A stretch of DNA of 64,000 nucleotides, from IMG/VR virus record IMGVR_UViG_3300043399_000446, positions 22,133-86,132 of that record. The stretch is one strand, 5' to 3'. Numbering within the stretch: the first letter of the stretch is position 1; the number at the start of each line of letters is the position of its first letter. The notes under the pieces are model-generated. The model worked only from the letters and a program-made list of their open reading frames with translations, did not search any database and had not been told where the DNA came from. Below, in pieces: positions 42,185-50,378 of the stretch. The position numbers and the translations under genes were made by a program. The stretch is from a virus.

Positions 42185-42804
42185 CTAGGTTTAAACTTAC
42201 AGTTATCAAAGTGCCATCTAGGCATGGTACACGATCCCCCTTGCTTATTGCAATGGGGACATGTTACTATTGGGTATTTCATACCAGTCCTTGACTTTGC
42301 GCTTTTTTCTATCCATTCTTTTGATAAAGGTCTTCCTTTATTTTTATTAGGTCGTGTTCTTTCTTTAGATTTATTAGATTTTTTATATTTTAATCCTATC
42401 TTTTTTGCAAGATATTCAGGAGAGCGTTTTATACCTCTTTGTCTTTTACTTTTATTTTCGTTTTCTTCAGTAGAATGTTTTTTGCCTTTAAGCGCCTCAA
42501 TGATTTTTTTTCTACCCTCAAGTCCAGGATCGCCTCCATCCTTGCCATTCTCGTACTTTAAATTGGCCCAATGTACAGACTCAACTATATTATTATCCAT
42601 GGAAAATTGCAATGCAAAATTAGTGCAATCTTCTTGATTGTTGAATTCCCATACAGAAACGGTTTCTATGTCTTTTCCGTGTTTTTTTAAATGTCTATTC
42701 CAATATTTTCCAGATCCTGTATAATTATAAGGATCTATGGTTGTCTTTCCAAAATAATTCAATCCGGTTTTACGATGACGTTTATGATATAGATAAATAA
42801 TCAT
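42181..42804 (-). CDS. GIY-YIG homing endonuclease-like protein B
   Basis: 207 residues. IIYLYHKRHRKTGLNYFGKTT is the GIY-YIG core in the SegA-like form (YLY...YFGKTT), with YTGSGKYWNRHLKKHG next. A NUMOD3-like basic repeat region (EALKGKKHSTEENENKSKRQRG; KNKGRPLSKEWIEKSAKSRTG) and the C-terminal zinc finger CPHCNKQG...RWHFDNC follow. The finger is shared with protein A although the catalytic domains differ, which suggests module exchange. It is inserted antisense between gp14 and gp15 and its stop codon overlaps that of gp14. Confidence 0.85.
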   Translation of the reverse strand: MIIYLYHKRHRKTGLNYFGKTTIDPYNYTGSGKYWNRHLKKHGKDIETVSVWEFNNQEDCTNFALQFSMDNNIVESVHWANLKYENGKDGGDPGLEGRKKIIEALKGKKHSTEENENKSKRQRGIKRSPEYLAKKIGLKYKKSNKSKERTRPNKNKGRPLSKEWIEKSAKSRTGMKYPIVTCPHCNKQGGSCTMPRWHFDNCKFKPS

Positions 42805-42812
42805 GCTGATAG

Positions 42813-42860
42813 CTCCTTCATAGCATTAGAGTAGTTGGGGACTGCAATCCCGCGAACTAC
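42813..42860 (-). promoter_or_regulatory. Structured leader element of GIY-YIG gene B
   Basis: Outer stem GTAGTT/AACTAC, CGC, inner stem GGGA/TCCC with a 6-nt loop, one C, then TCTAATGCT...AAGGAGC. The ATG is 8 nt after AAGGAG. Same plan as in the other two GIY-YIG leaders. Confidence 0.7.
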
Positions 42861-42863
42861 ACA

Positions 42864-42871
42864 TATTTATT
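42864..42871 (-). promoter_or_regulatory. Late-type box AATAAATA for GIY-YIG gene B
   Basis: Three bases upstream of the outer stem of the structured leader. Confidence 0.5.
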
Positions 42872-42884
42872 CAAGGAATTAATT

Positions 42885-44255
42885 TTGGCTACCTATTTTT
42901 ATGACGCGCAGATAAGACGATTTTTAATTCAATTCGCAAAAATCTTCAGTTCGTGGTATGTCACTAAAGGCAAGGATCCTAACGGAAATCCTATACTTGT
43001 TCGTGTTCCTATCATGTATGGAGATAGTAGCCGCCAAGCAGCTACTATTATTGCTAATAATAGTGCCAGCAATTTACCTACTGCACCTTTACTTACATAC
43101 CACATTACAGGATTAGAATACGATCAACGTAGAACTCAAGTACCTACTTTAGTAGACAAGATGCAGGTAAGACAAAGAACTTACAATCCTGAATCACAAA
43201 GTTATGAGACTACTCAGGGGCAGGCATTTACTGTTGAAAGATTGATGCCCGTACCTTATACACTAAGATTACAGGTAGATTTTTGGTCTACAAACTATCA
43301 GCAAAAATTAGAGTTAGTAGAACAGTTAGGAACATTATTCAATCCTGGCTTAGACATTCAAAGCACAGATAACTTTATAGATTGGACATCGCTAACGGTA
43401 GTATTTCAAGATGGTATAACTTGGAGTTCTCGTAGCATACCGCAGGGCACAAACAATCCTATCGACGTACTGTCTTGGAAGTTTTACATTCCTATTTGGA
43501 TCAGTACTAGTGCTAAACTTAAAAAGATGGGTGTTATTCATAAAGTTATTGCTTCGATACATAAAGGCACAGCTTTACAAGACATACAAGACGAAGATTT
43601 ATTGTTGGGAACAAGACAAAAGATTTCACCTTATGGTTATAAAGTACTATTGATAAATGGTATGCTACAGCTATTACCAAATGATGTAGCTTTTTATCCA
43701 CCTAATGAGTCTATTGAAGAACCTACAAATCCCAATACATCGATTTATTGGTCATCGTTGTTAAATGTTTATGGTACTATAAAACCAGGAATTTCACAAA
43801 TTTGGTTACAAAATCCCTATATGGAAACTGAAATTGTAGGTACAATAACACCTGATCCATTAGACGATAGATTCTTGATCTATAATATTGATCCTGATAC
43901 ATTACCTCAAAATACATTGGGACCTGTCGATAGTATCATCAATCCACAATTAGTAGGTCCTAACGCGGGGTTACCAGGACCTGTAAATGGTCGAAGATAC
44001 CTAATAGTTGAAAACATTGGATTCCCAGGTAGCCCAACAGTAGCTTGGGGTGATTTGGTAGCTAATGCTAACGACATAATAGAATACAACTCCAGTACTG
44101 GTGAATGGCATGTTTCATTTGACAGTCAAGTATCAGATAGTGTAGAATACGTTACTAATCTTACTACCAACATTCAATACCGTTTTACAGAAGGTGTTTG
44201 GATGAAATCATTTGAAGGGTGGTATGGAGAAGGCGATTATTCTATAGTTATCTAA
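42885..44255 (+). CDS. 15: Proximal tail sheath stabiliser gp15-like, TTG start
   Basis: 456 residues against 272 in T4. The N-terminus ATYFYDAQIRRFLIQFAKIF...LVRVPIMYGDSSRQ, then LLTYHITGLEYDQRRTQVP and PVPYTLRLQVDFWSTNYQQKLELVEQL, match gp15 order. The C-terminal 200 residues are an extension with a beta domain (NGRRYLIVENIG...AWGDLVANANDIIEY). Starts at TTG with AAGGA 7 bp upstream; no nearby ATG fits the conserved start. It caps the tail at the neck end. Confidence 0.75.
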   Translation: MATYFYDAQIRRFLIQFAKIFSSWYVTKGKDPNGNPILVRVPIMYGDSSRQAATIIANNSASNLPTAPLLTYHITGLEYDQRRTQVPTLVDKMQVRQRTYNPESQSYETTQGQAFTVERLMPVPYTLRLQVDFWSTNYQQKLELVEQLGTLFNPGLDIQSTDNFIDWTSLTVVFQDGITWSSRSIPQGTNNPIDVLSWKFYIPIWISTSAKLKKMGVIHKVIASIHKGTALQDIQDEDLLLGTRQKISPYGYKVLLINGMLQLLPNDVAFYPPNESIEEPTNPNTSIYWSSLLNVYGTIKPGISQIWLQNPYMETEIVGTITPDPLDDRFLIYNIDPDTLPQNTLGPVDSIINPQLVGPNAGLPGPVNGRRYLIVENIGFPGSPTVAWGDLVANANDIIEYNSSTGEWHVSFDSQVSDSVEYVTNLTTNIQYRFTEGVWMKSFEGWYGEGDYSIVI

Positions 44256-44256
44256 A

Positions 44257-44670
44257 ATGAACAATACAAGCGCAGGAATTTTTTTCTATTCACAATCTAC
44301 TAACAGATACCTTTATCTACTAAGAAATGATTCTAAGAATAATTCTTGGGGTCTTCCAGGTGGTAAGATTGAAGAGTCAGAAACTCTCTTAGAGGGATTA
44401 GTTAGAGAATGCGAAGAAGAGATTGGATTCTTCCCAAATAATACAAAATTAGTACCTATACAAAAATTTATAAACAATAATTTTGTTTATCATACATTTT
44501 TTTGTATTGTAGAAAATGAATTCATACCTATTTTGAACGATGAGCATTCAGGTTATGCTTGGGTAGTTTTGGGACAATATCCTAAACCTTTACATCCTGG
44601 GGTATTCAATATGATAAACTTTGAAGTAGTTCAAGAAAAACTTAGCTTACTTACTAAAAAAGCCCCTTGA
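44257..44670 (+). CDS. Nudix hydrolase
   Basis: 137 residues. WGLPGGKIEESE...LVRECEEEIGF is a complete Nudix box (Gx5Ex7REUxEExGU). The flanking strands AGIFFYSQSTNRYLYLLRND and YHTFFCIVENEF fit the fold. Substrate unknown: oxidised nucleotides, NAD-like compounds or mRNA caps are all possible in phages. It starts 1 bp after gp15 and ends inside a bidirectional terminator. Confidence 0.88.
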   Translation: MNNTSAGIFFYSQSTNRYLYLLRNDSKNNSWGLPGGKIEESETLLEGLVRECEEEIGFFPNNTKLVPIQKFINNNFVYHTFFCIVENEFIPILNDEHSGYAWVVLGQYPKPLHPGVFNMINFEVVQEKLSLLTKKAP

Positions 44671-44682
44671 AGGGGCTTTTTT
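44656..44682. terminator. Bidirectional terminator between Nudix gene and convergent gene
   Basis: 12-bp stem AAAAAAGCCCCT/AGGGGCTTTTTT with a 3-nt loop; overlaps the stop codons of both convergent genes. Confidence 0.88.
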
Positions 44683-45004
44683 ATTGAAACAATTTTGCAA
44701 TAGAATCTATACCTAAATAGCCTATTACTATACCTGCACCCATAATCATCCAACGCCATTTTTCTAAACCGTTTATTTTTCTTTCTAGTTTAGTGTGGGC
44801 ATCTAGATTACCCTGATGAACTTCTTTGAGTAATCGTTGAGTTTCTTCAGAGTTTTTATCCAATTTAGCTGTGACTTCCTTCAAGTCCTCTTTGATGTCG
44901 TTGAATTTTTCTTCAACATTACCAACTCTGACTTGAAGGACAGCTACTTCAGTATCCAACTTAGATGATCGCGCTCGCTGCGCTTTCGCTACATTGAGTG
45001 CCAT
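44681..45004 (-). CDS. Coiled-coil protein with C-terminal membrane helix
   Basis: 107 residues. Residues 15-80 form a coiled coil (LDTEVAVLQVRVGNVEEKFNDIKEDLKEV...), and WRWMIMGAGIVIGYLGIDSIAKLF is a C-terminal membrane segment. The layout is like XhlA-type accessory lysis proteins or like structural anchors. It lies 6 bp after the abundant structural gene upstream. Role unknown. Confidence 0.6.
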   Translation of the reverse strand: MALNVAKAQRARSSKLDTEVAVLQVRVGNVEEKFNDIKEDLKEVTAKLDKNSEETQRLLKEVHQGNLDAHTKLERKINGLEKWRWMIMGAGIVIGYLGIDSIAKLFQ

Positions 45005-45010
45005 GATTCA

Positions 45011-45961
45011 TTATTCCTTGTTGATACTTACGATAGGATAAGTTACACCAGCGGCTGCATTAGCATCTTCTGCACTATTGAATGTTGCATAAGCAGGATT
45101 TGCATTTTGTAGTAAGGGCGCACTGTTACCAAAAATTTCAAGATTCACATCGCTCAAGCTTTGTACAAATGCTGTAGCAGCATTAGCATAAGTTGCGATA
45201 ATGTTCATTGTATTTGGTGTTAGTGAAGCATTAGCTACGTTAGCTGTTTGACACTGAGCTACTAGGCCACTTGTTGCACCTTGAACTAGATACTTTTGTT
45301 TGCCTTTTTGACGAACAATAAATCCTGGCTCGTTTGTGGCAAAAACGAATGCGGCATCAGTAGCATCAACTTCTGCGTTTGCAGCTAGTTCTAGTTCAGT
45401 ATCACTTGTAATTGAATCTACGTAGCCCACTAATGTACCGTCAGCTAATGTTAGAACTGAACCCACAGCTAGTTCTGTATCAAATGCTGTATCTACACCA
45501 GTAACTGTTGTGCTTGTAGCGTCTGTAGTAATTGTTCCGGTACCTGTTTGACCAATAGCTACACGGCACAATACTTGATTACCATAAATTGCTGTATTAC
45601 CACCGACTACACCATAAGTGTTTGAAATACCAGCTGGATTGTTGAAACCTGAATCAACTACACCAACTGATGCTGCTACACTTTGACCTGTTGTTGCTGA
45701 AAGATTTACAGGTGTATAAGTAGGATTTGCATTTAGAGGTGTCGCTGATACTGTGAAAGTAGAAGCACCGGTAACTTTTAGAATCCAGTATGTTGTACCA
45801 GCAACCAAGCCACCTACGTTACTTGCTGCAACGAATGGCATACCTGCAATAATACCTAGGCTAGCTAATGTCTGTGATACTGTAACTTCTTCTGTACTTG
45901 CGTTTGTTGCTGTGATTGTAAGCACGGCTTGTGCTTTTGCGATTTTTAGAGGACGTCCCAT
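45011..45961 (-). CDS. Probable abundant virion structural protein
   Basis: 316 residues, Ala/Thr/Val/Asn rich, almost free of Cys. Beta-rich stretches (EVTVSQTLASLGIIAGMPFVAAS; GTTYWILKVTGASTFTVSATPL) and KYLVQGATSGLVAQCQTAN with LEIFGNSAPLLQNANPAYATFN at the end. The strong AAAGGAG site, the GATAAATA box and the triple-hairpin leader suggest very high late expression, as for a capsid decoration or fibre protein. No family assigned. Confidence 0.6.
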   Translation of the reverse strand: MGRPLKIAKAQAVLTITATNASTEEVTVSQTLASLGIIAGMPFVAASNVGGLVAGTTYWILKVTGASTFTVSATPLNANPTYTPVNLSATTGQSVAASVGVVDSGFNNPAGISNTYGVVGGNTAIYGNQVLCRVAIGQTGTGTITTDATSTTVTGVDTAFDTELAVGSVLTLADGTLVGYVDSITSDTELELAANAEVDATDAAFVFATNEPGFIVRQKGKQKYLVQGATSGLVAQCQTANVANASLTPNTMNIIATYANAATAFVQSLSDVNLEIFGNSAPLLQNANPAYATFNSAEDANAAAGVTYPIVSINKE

Positions 45962-45980
45962 TTGTTTCTCCTTTTGTGAC

Positions 45981-46033
45981 GGGCGTTCTAGGCCCTACGC
46001 GGTGGGGACCGCATAAACTCTCCCCATGAGAGT
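45981..46033 (-). promoter_or_regulatory. Three-hairpin 5' leader
   Basis: Hairpins (plus coordinates): 45981-45995 GGGC/GCCC; 45999-46012 GCGGT/ACCGC with a CCCC loop; 46017-46033 ACTCTC/GAGAGT. They lie between a late box and the AAAGGAG of the 316-residue structural gene, filling the leader. Likely mRNA stabiliser; autoregulation is possible. Confidence 0.65.
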
Positions 46034-46042
46034 ATAGTCAAG

Positions 46043-46050
46043 TATTTATC
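46043..46050 (-). promoter_or_regulatory. Late-promoter-like motif GATAAATA
   Basis: Upstream of the three-hairpin leader; the transcript would start just before the first hairpin. Confidence 0.6.
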
Positions 46051-46064
46051 TAAAACGGATAATT

Positions 46065-46310
46065 TTAGAGGCGCCAGGGACGGCCTAGTGCAGGCAATAC
46101 CGCCCTATCAGCCCAAGTAGTAAACACATTATATTCTCTGTAATAAGGTTCACCTACAGCAGACCTTATAGGTTCAGACACCATCAATAGTTTTATACTT
46201 GCTTTAGCTTGTTGGAAGGTTAGGCCTTGACTGGTCATAAGGGCAGGTGCGTTTTCAGTTATGTATTGATTCCAATTACTATATCCTGGGGGTACTAAAG
46301 GCAAAGCCAT
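46065..46310 (-). CDS. Small conserved protein downstream of collar fibre
   Basis: 81 residues: MALPLVPPGYSNWNQYITENAP...QGLTFQQAKASIKLLMVSEPIRSAVGEPYYREYNVFTTWADRAV. Helical, Trp/Tyr rich. It lies 12 bp after the large collar-fibre gene, so a fibre assembly or accessory role is possible but unproven. Confidence 0.6.
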   Translation of the reverse strand: MALPLVPPGYSNWNQYITENAPALMTSQGLTFQQAKASIKLLMVSEPIRSAVGEPYYREYNVFTTWADRAVLPALGRPWRL

Positions 46311-46322
46311 ATTACAATTTCC

Positions 46323-48959
46323 TTATGTAAGTAGTGCAATTTTTTGAATAAATGCAAGCGCGAAGAAACCGGGAACTGTCGCTGACGCACTTAATCCATG
46401 GCTGTGGGCACCATCTGAAATTATCCCATGAAAGTGTGGATTAGCACCCGCGTTCTCGTTTCCTTGGGCAGGACCTGAATTCTGACCACCAGTCCATCTC
46501 GTGCCTGAATCTATGAAAAAAACACCATTATCATAATCCATTCCTCTACTTGAACCTGGACCCTGCAGGAATTGATAACCATAAACGGGGTCTATCCATT
46601 CATATATAGCTCCAGTAAATGCTTCACTATATCTAATATTTCTGAATGTATGCGCGTGGCCGGGTATTTGATCTATAGACAGCCATGCTCCCTGTGTACT
46701 AAATCCGTGAGCATGAGTACCTGCAGTAAATGTTGACCCTGATACCGGAGTGCTTCCCTGGCCGGCCCACCATCCGCCAGTACCATTTTGACCATATATG
46801 CCCCCACCAAATGCTGCAATAAATCTGTCAGTCAAATTAAGAGTACCGTTTTGACCATTACATAAAGCCCAACCTGAAGGTATGTTACCCATTGTCCCGG
46901 CCCATGCTTTAATTGTACCTAGAGGTTCTATGGTGTTAATCAAATTTTTAACCCATGCTTCAGTAGCACTAGCCCCCCAATTTACATTAGTTCCATTAGA
47001 TACTAAAACGGCGCCCGCGTTGCCTGATTGACTAGGTAACAAAGCATTAATTGCAGCAGCCCTTGTTGACTGGCCTGTTCCTCCTGATGATATAGGTAAT
47101 ATTCCTGAGACTTGGCTAGTTAAACTTACTGGATTATTTAAGTTTGCTGTGGGGATTGATGTTAGTCCTATACCATTGCCCACGATGGCTGCGTTCGCTC
47201 CACCAATGGTACTGGCGTTAACTGTTGTAAATGTACCCTGCGAGGCTTGAATATTTCCACTACTGATATTTCCTGTTACACTTGCTGATCCACCTATGGA
47301 AATATTACCTGTAGCTGATAGCGCAGCGGCAGTTATAGTTAATTGTCCAGATCCTACAACTCCTAAATTACCACTTGCCATTAATCTTACATCATAGTCA
47401 ACTGCATTTCTACTAGTATTAAAATCTATATAAGGAGATGATGACGCTGTACCATTGACTAACCCTAGACTTATTGATCCTCCTGAATCAGTCTGTGTTA
47501 TAACTCTGCCTGCAACACCATTTGCAGTAAATATGCCAGAAGTAACAATACCTGAAACATTTAACCCTGTTAGTGTGCCTAATGATGTAATATTAGGTTG
47601 TGCGTTAGTGTATACTGTGCCTGCTATTAATGCGCTTGCTACCTGACCATTGATATTTCCTGCAGGTAAATTTGTTAGTAAAGCGCCGTTACCTGACACA
47701 TTTACAAATACACCATTTGTTGCACCTAAATTACCAACATTAGCATTCCCACTTACACTTAATAGACCTGTTGTTCTTAAATTACCCCCTTGAATATTAC
47801 CCGTTGCTGTTATTATACCTGCAGTGCCTATGTTACCAATATTAGCATTTGCAGTTATATTAATACCTGTAGAAGTAAATGTCGCAACACTTGCTGTTCC
47901 TGTTATGCCTACTATTATATTGCCGCTAGTATTAACAATTATGTTGCTATTGCCATTAATTAAATTTCCTGCAGTTTGAACATTAGCATTAGGTATTCTA
48001 ATAGAACTTGATACTACCAAAGGAGCTTGACTTATTGTAGTTGAAACTATTTGTGAGCCAGTGACTGTTGCCGCAGTACTTAAAGCACCAGCATTAATTG
48101 TACCACTGACATTTGCATTTCCTGAAACGTTTAATAAGCTGTTGATCCAAGTTAATTGAGCACTACCATTAGAGAAACCGCTTTGGTTGAATTGTATGGA
48201 TCCTTCAATACCCTGTGCTATACTGCTTACGTCCGAGGCCGAGGATAATAAAGATACCGCTATGCCTGAGTTAGGAATATAAGTTCCTAATGTATTACCG
48301 TTTACTGCTACTTGGCGACTGGGATCATAGAATAATGAAACATTACCTGACACAGGGAAATCGTTGGCCACATCAACATAAAAATCCTGGCCATTAAGTA
48401 TAGTATTTGCATTGGTAGCATTTGCACCTGATATAGTAATTTTTAAACCATTTACATATGGTGCATTGGGATCTATTTTTATTATTAGAGGTACTTCATC
48501 AGAATACAAATTTAAAATTTGATTTCTTAATGTACCTTTAGTACTCCAAGATAAATTCCCTTGGCCATCCGTTTCCAAAACATATCCCAATGACCCACCG
48601 CCTAGTTTTACATTACCTACATCACCTAAATGTACTTTATTATTTCTGTATTCCGAGGTATTGCCAGGATTAAGTGCATTGCCGCCTGTATTAACCCATG
48701 TATTTGATATTTTGTTATAAGTTATGAGTTGACCTTCTACAGGAGTAGAAAAATCTAAATTACCATAACTACCCTCTATTTGCCCAAAACTAATGTCTGA
48801 ATAAGAAGTCAAAACCTCAACATTTTCATCAGGAGTGGTACTACCAATAAACAATCTTCTAGCATCATTGGCCCATCCCAACTCTGCTTCAGCTAATTGA
48901 GGCAAATCTACAAGGTCACCTGATCTTTGAATTATTCTTGATATCTGAATTATAGCCAT
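46323..48959 (-). CDS. Large tail fibre with phage tail-collar domain
   Basis: 878 residues. The shaft (about 250-640) has the same QPNITSLG / GNANVGNLG / AANINGQVASALIAGTVY repeats as the three fibres at 20-25 kb. About residues 680-760 hold the tail-collar domain: EPLGTIKAWAGTMGNIPSGWALCNG and NLTDRFIAAFGGG. The tip has His-rich blocks (GTHAHGFSTQ; GHAHTFRN; NPHFHGI; GAHSHGLSA) as in trimeric metal-binding T4 gp12-like receptors. The N-terminus (IIQRSGDLVDLPQLAEAELGWANDARRLFIG) is a known fibre-attachment-type start. A host-recognition fibre is likely. Confidence 0.82.
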   Translation of the reverse strand: MAIIQISRIIQRSGDLVDLPQLAEAELGWANDARRLFIGSTTPDENVEVLTSYSDISFGQIEGSYGNLDFSTPVEGQLITYNKISNTWVNTGGNALNPGNTSEYRNNKVHLGDVGNVKLGGGSLGYVLETDGQGNLSWSTKGTLRNQILNLYSDEVPLIIKIDPNAPYVNGLKITISGANATNANTILNGQDFYVDVANDFPVSGNVSLFYDPSRQVAVNGNTLGTYIPNSGIAVSLLSSASDVSSIAQGIEGSIQFNQSGFSNGSAQLTWINSLLNVSGNANVSGTINAGALSTAATVTGSQIVSTTISQAPLVVSSSIRIPNANVQTAGNLINGNSNIIVNTSGNIIVGITGTASVATFTSTGINITANANIGNIGTAGIITATGNIQGGNLRTTGLLSVSGNANVGNLGATNGVFVNVSGNGALLTNLPAGNINGQVASALIAGTVYTNAQPNITSLGTLTGLNVSGIVTSGIFTANGVAGRVITQTDSGGSISLGLVNGTASSSPYIDFNTSRNAVDYDVRLMASGNLGVVGSGQLTITAAALSATGNISIGGSASVTGNISSGNIQASQGTFTTVNASTIGGANAAIVGNGIGLTSIPTANLNNPVSLTSQVSGILPISSGGTGQSTRAAAINALLPSQSGNAGAVLVSNGTNVNWGASATEAWVKNLINTIEPLGTIKAWAGTMGNIPSGWALCNGQNGTLNLTDRFIAAFGGGIYGQNGTGGWWAGQGSTPVSGSTFTAGTHAHGFSTQGAWLSIDQIPGHAHTFRNIRYSEAFTGAIYEWIDPVYGYQFLQGPGSSRGMDYDNGVFFIDSGTRWTGGQNSGPAQGNENAGANPHFHGIISDGAHSHGLSASATVPGFFALAFIQKIALLT

Positions 48960-48982
48960 AAGTGATAATTACCATTATCACT

Positions 48983-48990
48983 TATTTATC
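48983..48990 (-). promoter_or_regulatory. Late-promoter-like motif GATAAATA for collar fibre
   Basis: 23 bp upstream of the ATG; followed by the small inverted repeat AGTGATAAT/ATTATCACT in the leader. Confidence 0.55.
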
Positions 48991-48997
48991 ATTTATA

Positions 48998-49684
48998 TCA
49001 TACTAATTGGAGATAGTACTGTTCTATACGGCGCCACATCAGGTCTACATATTTTTCCCATTCAGCGCCTTCCACTATGAATTCTTGGTATATGTTATCA
49101 GCGGTACACATAAAAATAACACCTTTTTGTATATTTGTGCCATATACTTCATTGTGTGCTGTGGCATAAAATGCTAACTGAATGAAATAATCATCAATCC
49201 ATTCGCGTTTTTTTAATTTATTAGATTGTTTATGATCCATTATAGCTTCGGAACCATCATGTACGCCTACTAAGTCAGTAGTTCCTGCATAAACTTTGGG
49301 AAAATAAAGTGATACCTCTGTACCCCAAAATTCATTACATTTAGATAGCCCTTGATAGATGATAGATTGTGCCATTTTATGGCTTTGTATGGAATAGGGA
49401 TTATTTCCTGGAGTACCTAAAACTCCTGTTTTTACATAATCTTCTATCCACTTGTGCATTCTAGTACCACGACCAGCAGCCTCAGTAGTAATGGCCTGTG
49501 CTTGTTTATGTCCTACACGATTACGCCATTCTTGTAGTGCTTTTTTCTTTTCTTCGGGCTTTGTGGTTTCAAGTATAGTAGTAACACTGGGTAATTTTAA
49601 ACCATCAGGTGTAGCGTATTTGCGAGATCCATCTATATTTTCTCGGGATAAAGGAGTGTAATTAAATTTATTCGGAATATACAT
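48998..49684 (-). CDS. RecB/Cas4-like PD-(D/E)xK exonuclease
   Basis: 228 residues. GRGTRMHKWIEDYV (motif with early His), then VSLYFPKVYAGTTDLVGVHDGSEAIMDHKQSNK, where D and DxK give the PD-(D/E)xK active site, and YFIQLAFYATAHNEVYG, the QLxxY helix typical of RecB/Cas4-type nucleases. No four-Cys iron-sulfur site is seen, unlike Cas4. A recombination or DNA-processing exonuclease is likely. ATG at 49684 is preferred over the in-frame GTG one codon upstream. Confidence 0.75.
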   Translation of the reverse strand: MYIPNKFNYTPLSRENIDGSRKYATPDGLKLPSVTTILETTKPEEKKKALQEWRNRVGHKQAQAITTEAAGRGTRMHKWIEDYVKTGVLGTPGNNPYSIQSHKMAQSIIYQGLSKCNEFWGTEVSLYFPKVYAGTTDLVGVHDGSEAIMDHKQSNKLKKREWIDDYFIQLAFYATAHNEVYGTNIQKGVIFMCTADNIYQEFIVEGAEWEKYVDLMWRRIEQYYLQLV

Positions 49685-49724
49685 CACTATATTATATCAT
49701 ACCTTAATGGTAGATACAAATCGT

Positions 49725-50045
49725 TTATACCCTAAAACTCTCTCCGCAACCGCAGCGGCTTTTTTCTTTAGGATTGTTAAACTCAAACCCTTCATTTAGG
49801 CCTTGTTTAACGTAGTCAACGGTTATTCCCTCTAGATAAACTATAGATTTAGCATCAATTAGAACCCTACACCCCTCGAATCCAAAGATGCTGTCACCCA
49901 GTTCAAATTTGTCAGCGAATTCTATTGTATATGCTAAACCTGAACAACCCGTAGTTTTTACTCCTAAACGGATTCCTAATCCTTTTCCTCTTTTTTCTAT
50001 TTGAGATTTTACTTTTTCTATTGCAGCAGGAGTTAATGTAATCAT
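49725..50045 (-). CDS. iscA: A-type iron-sulfur carrier (IscA/HesB family)
   Basis: 106 residues, full length for the family. ITLTPAAIEKVKSQIEKRGKG, GIRLGVKTTGCSGLAYTIEFA and the C-terminal SRCGCGESF carry the three invariant cysteines that hold the cluster or iron. Phage-encoded A-type carriers occur in marine T4-like phages and are viewed as host-metabolism genes that mature Fe-S enzymes. It overlaps the upstream gene by 4 bp. Confidence 0.9.
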   Translation of the reverse strand: MITLTPAAIEKVKSQIEKRGKGLGIRLGVKTTGCSGLAYTIEFADKFELGDSIFGFEGCRVLIDAKSIVYLEGITVDYVKQGLNEGFEFNNPKEKSRCGCGESFRV

Positions 50046-50377
50046 GTTAAATCATTAGCACTTTTTGCCATTTGAGCAACTATTTTTTTACTATCTTGAT
50101 TAGTGTCGCTAGATTGCGGAGTAGCACTATCTTGTCCTTTAAATACTACAACATCACCTTGAATATTACTTATAACATTATTTAACGGTGGTTTTTGTAT
50201 CATATCATACAAATCGGTAACGTCAAGTGAAATTCCGTATTTTTGGAAATACTGAAGAAGATTATCAGTAGACCATTGTAGGTTTGGATTTTTATCCAAA
50301 CCTACGCGAAGCTGATCTGTAATTGCTATTAGGGTAGCAATTTGAGGATCTATTTCAGTCAACTCTAATAAACGCAT
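50042..50377 (-). CDS. Hypothetical protein (111 aa)
   Basis: 111 residues: MRLLELTEIDPQIATLIAITDQLRVGLDKNPNLQWSTDNLLQYFQKYGISLDVTDLYDMI then a disordered Ser/Asp/Gln-rich tail. Helical N-terminal domain; no motif recognised. Sits between the IscA-like gene (4-bp overlap) and an acidic helical protein. Confidence 0.6.
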   Translation of the reverse strand: MRLLELTEIDPQIATLIAITDQLRVGLDKNPNLQWSTDNLLQYFQKYGISLDVTDLYDMIQKPPLNNVISNIQGDVVVFKGQDSATPQSSDTNQDSKKIVAQMAKSANDLT

Positions 50378-50378
50378 G

